The translations under genes and the position numbers were made by a program. Below are positions 53,821 through 64,000 of a DNA stretch of 64,000 nt, in pieces. The stretch spans positions 11,154,372 through 11,218,371 of the forward strand of contig OU964930.1 in NCBI GenBank assembly GCA_918807975.1. The letters are read 5' to 3'. Source of the stretch: Aplidium turbinatum. Its lineage: Eukaryota; Chordata; Ascidiacea; Aplousobranchia; Polyclinidae. How positions within the stretch are numbered: the stretch's first letter is position 1; each line of letters begins with the position of its first letter. The notes under the pieces were generated by a model. The model worked only from the letters and a program-made list of their open reading frames with translations, was not told where the DNA came from and ran no database searches.

Positions 53821-56630
53821 TCATCTTGGTATCAAATGGCGGGCATTGTATTTGGCTCCGTGTTCGTATTTGGTCATTTTCTTGTCTGCCACTCCGCATG
53901 TCCCCACTCCAACCTTCCCTGCGCCTTCTGGGGATGCAAATATGCTTTTTCGAACCTGAAATTGCAAGTTTACATTAAGTTTAAAAATGTTGTCGTCAAA
54001 TAATCCCTTACATTTAACAGGGGTGTGCAACTTTTTACCCTCCAGGTCAAATACGTGTGTCGGGTCAAACTTGTATTTTTTATTGACTAGTACAGGGGTC
54101 ACCAAACTACGGCCCGCGGGCAGGAACCGGTACGCGAACTGATTTCATCCCGCCCGCCACGTGCTGCGGAAAAAACAGCTGTAGTGTAAAATGCCCTGTA
54201 GCGTAGGCTTATCACAGCAGGGGATAACTTTTCCAGCAACCTTTCGATTTTCATCACAACTTTGCTATTCTACCGCTGACTTTGTTATTTATTGTGCTCA
54301 ATTCAAGTCAATGGAGATTCTAAATAGTTGTATATCTTTTCGCAATTTGCATCCGGCCCGCAGCTGTTGATCTCGCAGCAATCCGGCCCTCAGAGAAAAA
54401 AGTTTGGTGACCCCTGGACTAGTATATTTCATGTCAGAGTATTCGTGCCACAGACCAGAAACAAAAGCCCACCTCGGGCCGCATATTTTCGCTTCGAGGG
54501 CCGCAGGTTGCACATCTCCTACTTACACCAACAACAGGAAATGGTGAAAATAAAAATTTATAGCTTACTATTAAAATTTAATTCCTTTGTATAGCTTGGA
54601 TTAGAAGCGGTAAAAATTCAATTAATCGCATGCCTTAATAGGCTCTCAAATAATCAAAAAATATTAGGCTACCATTTATCGATAGGCTATTTTTTAAAGT
54701 TAAAAAATTACATACAAAGATGTAGAAAACTTATTGCAATCTATTGTAGAATCTGGTTAGGATTATTATAAAAGCATACATACTTTCCCTTTTGTAGTTT
54801 TGGAATAAACTTTTCGGTTAAATTCCTTCCATTTATTCTTCGATATCTCCGACTCAGCTTCCTTCTCCTTTACTCTCATTTTCTTCTTCAAGTTCCGTTT
54901 CTTTTTGTATTCTCGTTGTTTTATGATTTGTTCTTTTCTATATGAAAAGAATAAATTCAGCATTCATGAAACTTCCACTGTTGAATATTCCAGCAGTTAA
55001 AAAGCCTAGTCCCGGTACTTTCAGACTAAAAAAAATATTTGCGAGAACATGGCTACCTGAGGGCGCGACCCGATTTGTCAAGATTTGCAGATTTTGAAAA
55101 CCGCTATACTGGCACTGTTTGAATGAAATTCTCAAAGATTTTTTTAATTTTTGATGACTCGGAATGATATAAAAGCTTTTTCTCGCTTTGGGGAAGCAGT
55201 AAAAACAAGAAAAAGTTGTAAGTTTTTTAACCTAAAAAACGTTCAACCAGACTGTCAGCAAGCGGCTAACAGTCTAATTGAAATTTTCTGAATCAAACTG
55301 TGTTTGTTTGTCAAAGCGAGGTGATTCAAAAACCCAATTTGTCACCTGGGGAAGACACTAAAAACGACGTTAAAACATTATTTTAGATTTTTTTTATTCA
55401 GGCAGTTACCAAAAGTCAACAAAATCTGTTTATGAGATTGTAGCCTAAAATTATTTCTCTCTCAATGCTGCAAAATCCGGGAAAGTAACAAATCATGTAT
55501 CTCTAGGTAGCCATGGCGAGAGTCAACAAGCACCCGAACCAGAAAAAGTTTCAACTGTCACGGTTACGTCAAAGTCAGGTCTCAGCAACTAATTAACAAA
55601 CCTTGATGCTGCTTTGTTCTTCAGTTCGGTTTGGCTTGTACCAGCCGTTGCTTTGCTGCTGTCGATCAAAAGAGGTTTCAAAGAAGACGTTTGACAAAGG
55701 TCGGATATTTCCAGGTCAGGAAAATGGACCACCACAGTTTCACTCTCAGGCAGAATATCTTCCACAACAGCTTCATAAAACCTTGATGAAAGATAAAATT
55801 ATGAGCAACTTGGGACGTGCAAAGAAACCATGTTAACAACTTTCAGTAGCCATTTCTAGGTTGATTTGTTGCGCATCCAGCATACAAAACTGGGCACGAT
55901 TGCAGGATTTAACTCTCTTTTAATTGAAATACAAAAACAGCAAATGCAAAAGCCGAAGATGTTCGACTTACTCCTTTATGACGACTAAAAGTTATGGCTA
56001 AATACACTTTTGTTCCTTACTTTCCGTCATCATTTTTCTTCGCAAGGCATTTATCACCAATGGACCACTGATGACTTGGTGTCTCATTTACTGTAGCTCT
56101 TACTGAAGGTTCAGGTTCCTCTTTGGCACTTGTTTCTGCTCCTTGTAAGTCGACTGTTAGTTGAATCACCTGAAATACCAGAGTGTTTGAGTTAAAAACA
56201 TTTTGTTTCATGTGAAGAGTGATTTTATTCACTGCTCATGTGGTCGGCCAGCTATCTTCTGTGTGTTGAATGAGTAAGTGGCTAAAGTGAGTTGAGCATA
56301 AACTCCTCTCAATCTAATTTGATTTTTAAAAAAATGAATACACAGCTGTTAATTGTAATAATTTACTAATCGGACATATATTTGCATAGTTTTGTCATTC
56401 AACCGCATGCTTTTTTTTCAACATGTAATCAAAAACACTTGTTACTGTTACAATCAATTGTTACTGCTGCTTTTGCATAACTAATTTCGCTATTTACACC
56501 ACAATACCTCAAGTAAATCTTGTTTCAATTTGAGAAGTTCATCATTGTTTTCATCATTGGTCAAGGCAGCTTCCACTTGAGCCAACTGCACTTTGTAGTT
56601 AGATAAACTGGCAGCTAAATCATTTGCCAT
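53821..56630 (-). CDS. smndc1: Survival motor neuron domain-containing protein 1 (SPF30), complete 5-exon gene
   Basis: A spliceosome assembly factor that acts in tri-snRNP recruitment in the nucleus. Minus-strand exons are 56508-56630 (ATG), 56021-56169, 55602-55781, 54784-54937 and 53821-53955 (stop). All have GT-AG junctions in phase: 741 nt, 246 residues (human 238). Landmarks are N-terminal LAQVEAALTNDENNDELLKL; a Tudor domain from HQWSIGDKCLA through FYEAVVEDI; a basic helix KQREYKKKRNLKKKMRVKEK; and the conserved end KSIFASPEGAGKVGVGTCG then KYNARHLIP. In the Tudor domain only Tyr93 and Phe111 of the usual aromatic cage remain; Lys86 replaces the first Trp and Leu114 the second Tyr. 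Intron 4 carries two nested hATs. Confidence 0.95.
54015..54521. mobile_element. Outer hAT-like element in smndc1 intron 4
   Basis: CAGGGGTGTGCAACTTTTTA near the left end and GCAGGTTGCACATCTCC near the right are inverted partners. The flanks CTTACATT (54007-54014) and CTTACACC (54522-54529) match at 6 of 8 positions. It is split by the younger hAT at 54093-54416. Confidence 0.6.
54093..54416. mobile_element. Inner hAT MITE in smndc1 intron 4
   Basis: The ends are CAGGGGTCACCAAAC and GTTTGGTGACCCCTG, with a perfect 8-bp duplication GACTAGTA (54085-54092, 54417-54424). GGCCCGCGGGC and GCCCGCAGCTG near the ends are usual for this hAT type. It is 324 bp and non-coding. Confidence 0.92.
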
Positions 56631-56829
56631 TACTGAATTGTTATTATTGAGATTATAACAGGAAATATCCTAACCTGAATGAAAGTTGCAACAATGAAAA
56701 TATTGCAAGACACAATTAATAAGTTAAAACTAAATAACTTATTTTCGAACTGTTACACATACAAAACAGGCCAATTATAAGAAGCCATTACGAACTTCTG
56801 TCATTTGGGAACAGCAGTATACCGATAGT

Positions 56830-58242
56830 CAGTGTTGTGCCCGTCAATGAAATAAATTGACAGCTTCAGCGTGAGCGCGAATTGCCTAAAAACTTTACGG
56901 CGTAAAGTACTGCGTAAGTTCGTAAAGAAATTGAAGGCGTCAGCGCTATTTTAGCCAGGGTCTCACAAAACGGAAGTATTTCAACCAAGTTTAGGCTAAC
57001 AATAGCTATAAATAAAGAGCAGGTTTTATGTTTTGAGACTGCATTGTAACTAGCTGCTTTAGCTTATTAGTTATTTCCTTGTAGAAACACAAGCATTTCA
57101 AAACGTTTGTCTGACAATCTGCTGCGTTTGGGACGCATAATGTTCTTTACAAGTGAAAACATGCGTTCCACAGCAGCGCTGGATGATATTGGTGTGTTGT
57201 ATTTCAAAAACAAGTCTGGAAAACGTTTACTCGGAAAGGTATCACTGTTCCAAGCGTGCTGTGATGGCTTAGCACATACAGTATAAATCTTTTAACGAGG
57301 TCCACTGCACCAACATCGCTCTTTTCAAGGGCATAGCGTGACCAGCAGAAAGGAAAGATCTTGTCAGGACATAGATTTGAGACACCCACTGTATGGCCAA
57401 ACTCCAGCACACAGGCGTCTGAAATCAAGAAAAAGTTTATTTGCTTCAGTTGTCCCATTAGGTCAAGACGATGTCGCCGCCAATGTGCGGGTTCAACTAT
57501 GGCAGGAGGGACTGGCAGCCGGACCGACATTGGCCAATATGGAGCTCACACCCATGGAGAGCCTTCCTGCCGGAAAACGTAAACCGTGGAAGTATTGGCG
57601 ATGCCTCAACCGCTTAAGAACTGGTATTGGCAGGTGTAAAACCTTGATGAGACACTGGGGGTATTCTATGGGGAGCACAAGTTGCAAATGCGGACAGGAG
57701 CAAACGATGCAACATCTACTCGAATGCCCTGACCTAAAAGCAAGGTGCGCTGCACAGGATTTGACCGAGTTCAACGATACAGCAAGAGCCTGCGTGATGC
57801 TCTGGGCTACGGCCTTGTGAAACACGATGAAGAAGGGCACAGAGCTCTTAAAATAAAGTACCTTCAACCACCGCGATGACATTTATTGATTTTTCGCTTT
57901 CTCTCTCTGATCCCTCGTTCTCGATACTGGCATACTGCTCAAGATATGAGTGATCACCATTTGGCGAACTTCTTCGTCTTGTATTCCAGGTAGCTATTCC
58001 AACCAACGCGAAATCGGGTAATTTGGATAAGTTGCGCTGGCCAGAATACATTGTGAAACTCTTATTGTGAAACGAGATTTTCCATGAAAACAAAAAATGA
58101 CGCATAGCGCTTGACGCTTAAAATCGGTAAAATAATTGACGGCGCTATCACTTCCGTCAAATAAAAAATAAACTGACGACGCTAGCCTCAGCGTCGACAA
58201 AAGTTGACGCCGTCAATTTGACGGCGTCAACGTACAACACTG
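56830..58242 (-). mobile_element. hAT element with transposase C-terminus, just upstream of smndc1
   Basis: CAGTGTTGTGCCCGTCAAT at the left and TTTGACGGCGTCAACG...CAACACTG at the right, with a perfect 8-bp duplication CCGATAGT (56822-56829, 58243-58250). On the minus strand near 57080-57230 it reads FPDLFLKYNTPISSSAAVER, MFSLVKNIMRPKRSRLSDKR, FEMLVFLQ, the hAT dimerisation motif. The right part repeats TGACGGCG/CGCCGTCA. A LINE fragment is nested at 57330-57850. The left end is about 200 bp from the smndc1 start codon. Confidence 0.9.
57330..57850 (+). mobile_element. LINE C-terminal fragment nested in the hAT
   Basis: The plus strand reads WKYWRCLNRLRTGIGRCKTL, MRHWGYSMGSTSCKCGQEQT and MQHLLECPDLKARCAAQDLT. 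LNRLRTG.GR...L..WG......C.CG..Q...HLL.CP is the usual Jockey/CR1-type ORF2 end. Confidence 0.75.
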
Positions 58243-61200
58243 CCGATAGTGCATCATATAGTTGTTGATCTTTCTGAGTTTACTTTCAAGTTGATGATGT
58301 ACAACTAAGAGGAATATGCATGAAACAAAACTTTTGCGGAAAATATTTTAAGTCAGCTCATTTTTCCTACCAATATACATTTCTCTCTTTAGCCCTGGTG
58401 GCATATATGTAACATAGCTCTGTTTTTTTTTCAAAATGCCATTGCCAGTTCTCTAAATCTCTTTCTTGAAAACAATTATTCTAACCTTTCAAATTAACTT
58501 GCCCTGACTGGTAAACAAAAATAATAATGTTCAACTTTTTCTATTCTTATTTTTCTTCTACAAACGAAATTGGCTAAGCGCATACTGCTTAAACGTATCA
58601 ATCGTTTGATTGTATCAAGATCTGACATATCAAACCAAATCCTATCTAATGTTAAGTAAAACTGTAGGTTCAGTTGTTCAGTTGTTTTTTTAACGTAGGC
58701 TATCTCATTTAAAGGAATGTATCGGATAAGTGTATCAGTATTTGCTTCTCGTTATACTTCATTCATTCAATCGTATCATTGTCTTTGCGTACTAACGTCT
58801 GGACTGGCACAATCAATATGCGTAGCTCCGGCGGCAATCTGCATTTTCGTTCTAGAATGGGTGAACTATTCTGTTGCTTAGTTTTGTTGTGGTGTTTCGA
58901 CGATTACTGACCGATAGCAACTTTTTGTTACGCAATCTGTTATTGTGAAATCTGCTTGTTATGACCAGACAGAAAAACAAGCGACTGTAATCCCCTTCCC
59001 GTGGAGCTGTGATCTCATACGCAAGACATCGTGCCACAAAGATCTCATCTTTGCAGAGTTAGTCTTCTTAAGGCGAAAGAGCGGATGAAGCAATTATCAC
59101 ACTGCACGATCTAAAAATTGCATACTTGAAACAAAAATGCAGGCAGTCGAAGTTCCTCTTGTGACATCACAGAGACCGTTAAACATAAAAGTTCGTTTGC
59201 CGCAGTTTGCGGAAAATTGCTTTGATAGTTACAACTGATCGCAGGCAATACACTGTGTTGTGTAACAAAGCACTAATATTGAATAAACTTTTCGAGTTTA
59301 AATAGACTTGTAAACAGTTGTAGGATTAAACCACACACGGTGAAGCCCAATGCAACGGAGCTAGCACATTTCTAAGAATAACGCCTGATCATAAAAAAAT
59401 CGGGTTTCTTGAGCAAATTGGTTAAACGTATCAATCGGATAATCGTATCAAAACGTCTGGCAAATGGCTGATAAGATTTCGTCTGTATTTACAATGAGAA
59501 ATGTCATTTTTGCTCATGAACAACATTAAAAAAGTGACAAGCCATGATTCAGTCAATGCTCTTCATTTTTCAAATGTACTTACAACTCAATTAACATAAA
59601 GCAACCATATAAATTAACTATGTGTGCACTAGTTCCTGCAAATCAAATACTACGCTTATACTCTCTAGTCTCTACCTAGTTTATCTAGGCTGCAATACAC
59701 TGACACTAAAGCCAAAAATTTCAATAGCTTAGATACTCGAGATTTCAGCAGTGACTTTTCAAGTCGGTCGCTTTGCATGACTTCTAACGTTCGCTTTTAG
59801 GTATATGCAGGGCGGATTAAGGCGGGGGCTGACGGTTATATGTAGTCAAACAAATATCCACGGTTATATGTAGCACACAACGGGAAGTTACAAAGGCCAT
59901 GTGCTAATTTTCATGATTTAATGAGTGAAATAACTTGGGTTTTTATACTTCTGAGTTTTGATGTCAAAACAATTCGTTTTGTTGAATCATAACTGAATCA
60001 GTCCGCTTTCGAATCTGGCGTCGGCAATGGCAGCAGTGATCGAACAAAATGATGAAATGCGAGAGCCAAAAAAGTGCCAGCAAATTTCTAACACGTGTTG
60101 ATTACAAAAACCAGTAATCAAAACAACCCTTTTTTGCATTGATTCAACGCCTGCCCACGTTGATAAAACGTGTTCAGTGGTGTGACCTAAAAACTATAAT
60201 TCGCGATGTGAATGATCGATTTGCCGCCTTGAAAGAAACATCAAAGCCATTGAATTAAAACAAAACTTAGGCCAGCAAAATATGCACGGAAGACTCTCCA
60301 TAACGTTTTTGTCAGGGGGAACAAGATACGTAAAGTTATACTTGGTATGTAAGAATTAAATCAAAAACTGATAAAAAAAAGATGTTGGATCGGGCCGTGA
60401 AGTCGGGCAATAAATATAAGACTATAACTCCTCGGTTTATAACTGGCCGACTCCGAACACGCTATAATCTCTCTGGCTCCACAGCCCTAGTTAAATGGCC
60501 GTGGTCCAGATACAAGTATTGCCGCCTTACTCAACTCAATTGCCGCCTTTCAGCCTGTTCTCAACATTCATTGATAAAATATTCGATTTTCATGCCGAAA
60601 ACGTCACATCATTCAAAATGGTATAATTAATCGGTTACTGTGAAACGTTGCTGTTTACAAGTTACTTCTGCTGTTCTGCATCTGATAACAAAACAATCCG
60701 TTCTGTTGAATCATAGTTGATCTCACAGCTGGAAGACCTCATAGTGAATAGTGCCTCTTGTTTAGCTGGTGTGCTTTTTTATTGTCATAATTAGTGGGTT
60801 GGTGATTATTCCAGTTTACATTTACAGGTAACCAACTGTGATGTTCCTGTTTATCCTTCATCGGCTGAAGTGAAACGTGGACGACGTCGCTATAATAGTA
60901 TCTGCACTGGAAGCGAAACGCTAGATCTAACTTTGGCAGTAAACAGGATTGCCATGTTAGCGGTTATACTGCCAGTTCTTAAATAATCATGCTGCTGAGA
61001 AAATCAGCCCAAAATGCAATATCCCATTTATAAAAAGCATCATCAAGATTCCGGAAAAGTTGCCTTTTCAAACCTAATGTTTTGTAAATAGGCTACTGCG
61101 CATCGACAAAACAGAGTTACTAAATTATTTACAATGCAAAAATATATCAAAATGCCAAAATCAAAATAACTTTCCAAACACCTTAAATAAACGCTCAAAT

Positions 61201-62390
61201 TTAGCTTAAAACCGCCACACAACACCAACAAATATAATTGCAAAAGCAAAAAATTATGCGTAAGCGTCAGCTACTGTTTGCTCAGGACAGCAGCTGCTGG
61301 ACCGCTCTATCTCTATTGCCGATATCAAGAAATTGCGCTTTATCAGACATGGCACCAAACTTTGTTTCTGTATTGAAAACTTACATTATTATTCCCAGCT
61401 CTGCATGCCATGCAGAGTACGGTCATTTCACAACAGCGTTCAAATGAACTGTCTATCTTGAATACACATCGAGATCACGTGGAAGCTCTTGCTCTCAACG
61501 AAGCCGTAGATAAATTTGTTTCCAAAAGTCAAACCCGCAACAAGTTGGTATCGAGTTTGCGATTTCATTTCACAAATAAAACGCGAAACTTTTAAAGCCA
61601 TTTATTAAGAATGAAACGAAAATTGCCAACAACATTTAAACAAAGGCTGTTGTGCATTTTTTTCATTATCTTTACTTATTTGTTTTGTGGTGATAGTTTT
61701 GGTTGATGGACCAACGAATTCAATCTGAAACGAACGACATTCACTGCGTTGTATTTAACTGAGTAGGCCTACTACATTAGCATGCGAGGGTATTTGCCAT
61801 GTGTCCTTCGAAACTAGCATATTTTTGATGAGGCAAATCATTGTCGACGTGAAATTACGGATTGCGAAATGGAGTCGGCAATGGCCGCAAAAAAAACTTT
61901 GAAAACGTTTATTTGTCATGATTCAAATTGTAATTTCAAATTTAATGATTTCTTACCGATTCTAAACTTTATGCGGTTGTTCAATAATTATGCAAAGCTC
62001 ATGAGACAAAATAACTGGTTTGGAAAATAGTATTTACTGCTCAGTAAGCAAAAAAGAGTTGTTTTAAGCGATCATTTTTTTTTTTAATTTTGCTTACAGG
62101 TATATCATCTTTCTCATTCCGTAACATTCCATGTGCAGTCGATCTCAAACATTAGTGGCTGCATGAAACAATAGTGTAATGGTGGCTAGGTAATAAAAGC
62201 GGTAATAGATGTCGTTAATGCAGGCACACCAAAACAATTTTGCAAAAGAACTAGAGAAAATAAAGTAAAAATGCTTGAAAAATGTAATGCGATACCACAG
62301 TCCACACCCACCACCAACGGTAATATTCCATCTTCCTCGTTTAACACTAACTTGCATAAATATTTTTAAATTGTGCGACGTTTTCGGCAC
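58243..62390. other. Long gene-free stretch with element debris
   Basis: No exon or RNA gene is supported in 4.1 kb. A half copy of the short hairpin MITE lies at about 60113-60170 (CATTGATTCAACGCCTGCCC). AAACGTATCAATCG occurs twice (58588, 59424) and ACGGTTATATGTAG twice (59832, 59860). Near 61260-61600 the plus strand reads FVSVLKTYIIIPSSACHAEY and, in another frame, VEALALNEAVDKFVSKS, which may be a much-decayed hAT transposase end. Confidence 0.35.
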
Positions 62391-62490
62391 AAAAATTTTT
62401 TCTTCTAGCGTGGGGTCTGGGGGGCCTCCCCCAGAAATTTTTGAAAAACACTTCCAATTTGGTGCGCTCTGAGAGCATTTCCAAAACAAA
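62391..62490 (+). mobile_element. Fragment of hAT-like family B
   Basis: GTGGGGTCTGGGGGGCCTCC, TTTTTGAAAAACACTT and TGCGCTCTGAGAGCATTTCC match the bodies at 11255-11345 and 24090-24165. The ends are absent. Confidence 0.65.
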
Positions 62491-63454
62491 TCAAAAATAA
62501 AAATCTGTCAAATTGTGCTTCGCCTATGTCGTGATCATACATCCATTTAATGTTTAGAAGTCATAAACAATCTTAATTTTAACGTTGCAGGACCAAAATC
62601 CAGTGTTAGACATGGAATAATAGTTGTCTAAATATTTAATTCGTCATGAATGTTCATTCTCAGATATTCAGTTAGGCCTACACTACAAAAACTAACACTT
62701 AGGCCTAAACATTACAACCGCAAGCAATTTGTACAAAAAGCTGGATAAGTTTGCCTCCTGCGCATAGAAGCTTAAAGAACTAAATTTTGCATCCGCACCT
62801 GAATGTTCATTGGCGAAGTAACGTTATATCAACGCTGTAAAAAGGGCAAAGGCATGACTATGAAAGCTAGTAGGCTAAAGTACATGGCGAGGAGACATAA
62901 AAAAACAGCAACAATTTTTTCGGCATTATGATGCTGTGCTCTGTACCGTGACGAGAGACCATTCTGACGAGTTAGTCTAGACGCTCTAGCAAATGTACGC
63001 ATTGACGTCACTGGGAACGCAAAACTAACCATACCATAACCATAACACATCTGATTGGCTAAGCAGCTGGTGACGTTTTGCAAAACGGGTGAGAATTGGA
63101 TTAAACGAAGGCGTTTTTTGACATTTTTGAATCTGGGAAAGCAAGTTTGATAGTTGCTTACATGGAGCCTCAGTGATTGTTTCTGACAGAAGCGTTTGCG
63201 TTAATTGGCATTTACAGGCAAGACATGCGGTTTGGTGAGGACTTGGACTACTCACAAGCGTTACGAGTAATTCTAGTCACGAATACAGTAATTTTCAAGT
63301 TAAAATAGACGTGATAAAAATAATAAGAAGTTAAACCTAGAATTCAGTCATTATATTTTGCATAGTTTTCGCTCAGGTAAGCACTGCTTTCCCTCACCGA
63401 TCGTCATTGAATTCAAATGATGTTTTTTGCATAAGGCAATTAAATTATTGAACA
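62491..63454. other. No gene seen
   Basis: AT-rich sequence. The minus-strand 84- and 76-codon frames here have no recognisable motif. Confidence 0.4.
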
Positions 63455-63525
63455 GGGGTTGCTTCCTCGAGGTTTTGGAGTGTTTCATTGGGTTCCGTTC
63501 CACCAAAAAGGTTGAAAACCACTGC
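63455..63525. mobile_element. Tiny hAT remnant
   Basis: CAGGGGTTGCTTCCTCGAGG and AAGGTTGAAAACCACTG resemble the two termini of a Buster/Charlie-like hAT joined after loss of the middle. The flanks do not match, so it is a fragment. Confidence 0.5.
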
Positions 63526-63526
63526 A

Positions 63527-64000
63527 TCAGAGTAATCTTGTAGATCAGTTGAAAACGTGTTGTTATACCGAAGGTTGTTATATTTGTGACCGCATCCGAA
63601 ATACTCTCTGTGTATAAGACATCAAAGTAATATATTCTATGACCTTATAAATTAGAACGTTATATTAAAATGTGTATAGTTACAAATCTTTATTCAGTTT
63701 CATATCTTCTACTGTACCACTACCTTCATATCTACTGTACTACTTTCAAAGCTGAGCAAAAGGTGTAGCGTAGTTTGGCAACTTCCAGTTCACGCTGAGA
63801 AAGTGCATTTGGCACCTTAAGACTATAAACCAGGCTGGAGTATTTTTGTTTGATTTTAATTGATGATCAAGAGACAAGTAATTGTTGCAGCAAATCATGT
63901 TCGTCTCATTTAAACAAGCTACTCTCAGTGGCCATGCACGCCAATTTGTTTCATGTTGGACACAAAGATGTATCGAAACAAAACTGACTTGTTCACTTCC
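63527..64000 (+). repeat. Direct duplication, copy 2, running off the window
   Basis: Matches 51245-51730 in the same orientation. It contains an extra short CTACTGTACTAC-type repeat and lacks a few short segments present in copy 1. The right limit is not visible. Confidence 0.8.

Noticed and set aside
60382-60630. 82-codon plus-strand frame in the gene-free stretch
   Set aside because: Basic and without recognisable motif or neighbours; likely chance.
1-64000. CRISPR arrays, operons or bacterial-type systems
   Set aside because: Introns, SINEs, LINEs and hATs mark this as animal DNA, and no spaced direct-repeat array was seen.

Overview
This is animal nuclear DNA, AT-rich and packed with transposable elements. 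Genes are split by GT-AG introns of about 0.2 to 3.6 kb. The two recognisable host genes read like typical bilaterian orthologues, and the element mix (hAT, Harbinger-like, non-LTR, Ty3) suits a marine invertebrate. A tunicate is one possibility, but the sequence alone does not prove the taxon.

Three host genes are supported. (1) A minus-strand partial gene at the left edge (exons at 880-1008, 1712-2803 and 3192-3296) encodes an unidentified acidic, serine-rich protein with SUMO-interaction-like and PCNA-box-like motifs. (2) A complete 18-exon plus-strand gene (coding 36484-50565) encodes an 897-residue 10-formyltetrahydrofolate dehydrogenase (ALDH1L1 type), with all three domains and the key catalytic residues in place. 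(3) A complete 5-exon minus-strand gene (coding 53821-56630) encodes a 246-residue SMNDC1/SPF30 splicing factor whose Tudor domain lacks some expected cage residues.

Almost everything else is mobile DNA. Seventeen insertions carry hAT-type inverted ends with clear 8-bp target-site duplications (TSDs), and several sit inside one another. The clearest stack is at 23616-29807: a tRNA-derived SINE is split by a hAT element, that by a second hAT element, and that by a structurally whole, very young Ty3/gypsy element with 179-bp LTRs. Another stack at 17544-20580 is a hAT holding LINE pieces, a hAT transposase remnant and further small insertions. Region 6170-9960 holds two copies of one LINE; one carries a C-terminal PHD-like zinc finger and is split by a hAT that itself contains another LINE tail.

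Small elements include a recurrent 56-90 bp perfect-hairpin family (about a dozen copies, five in aldh1l introns), several long-armed foldback elements and a Harbinger-type MITE. A direct duplication of about 480 bp links 51245-51730 with the right edge of the window. Long stretches (4339-5644, 33006-34579, 58243-62390) hold no gene I can support.
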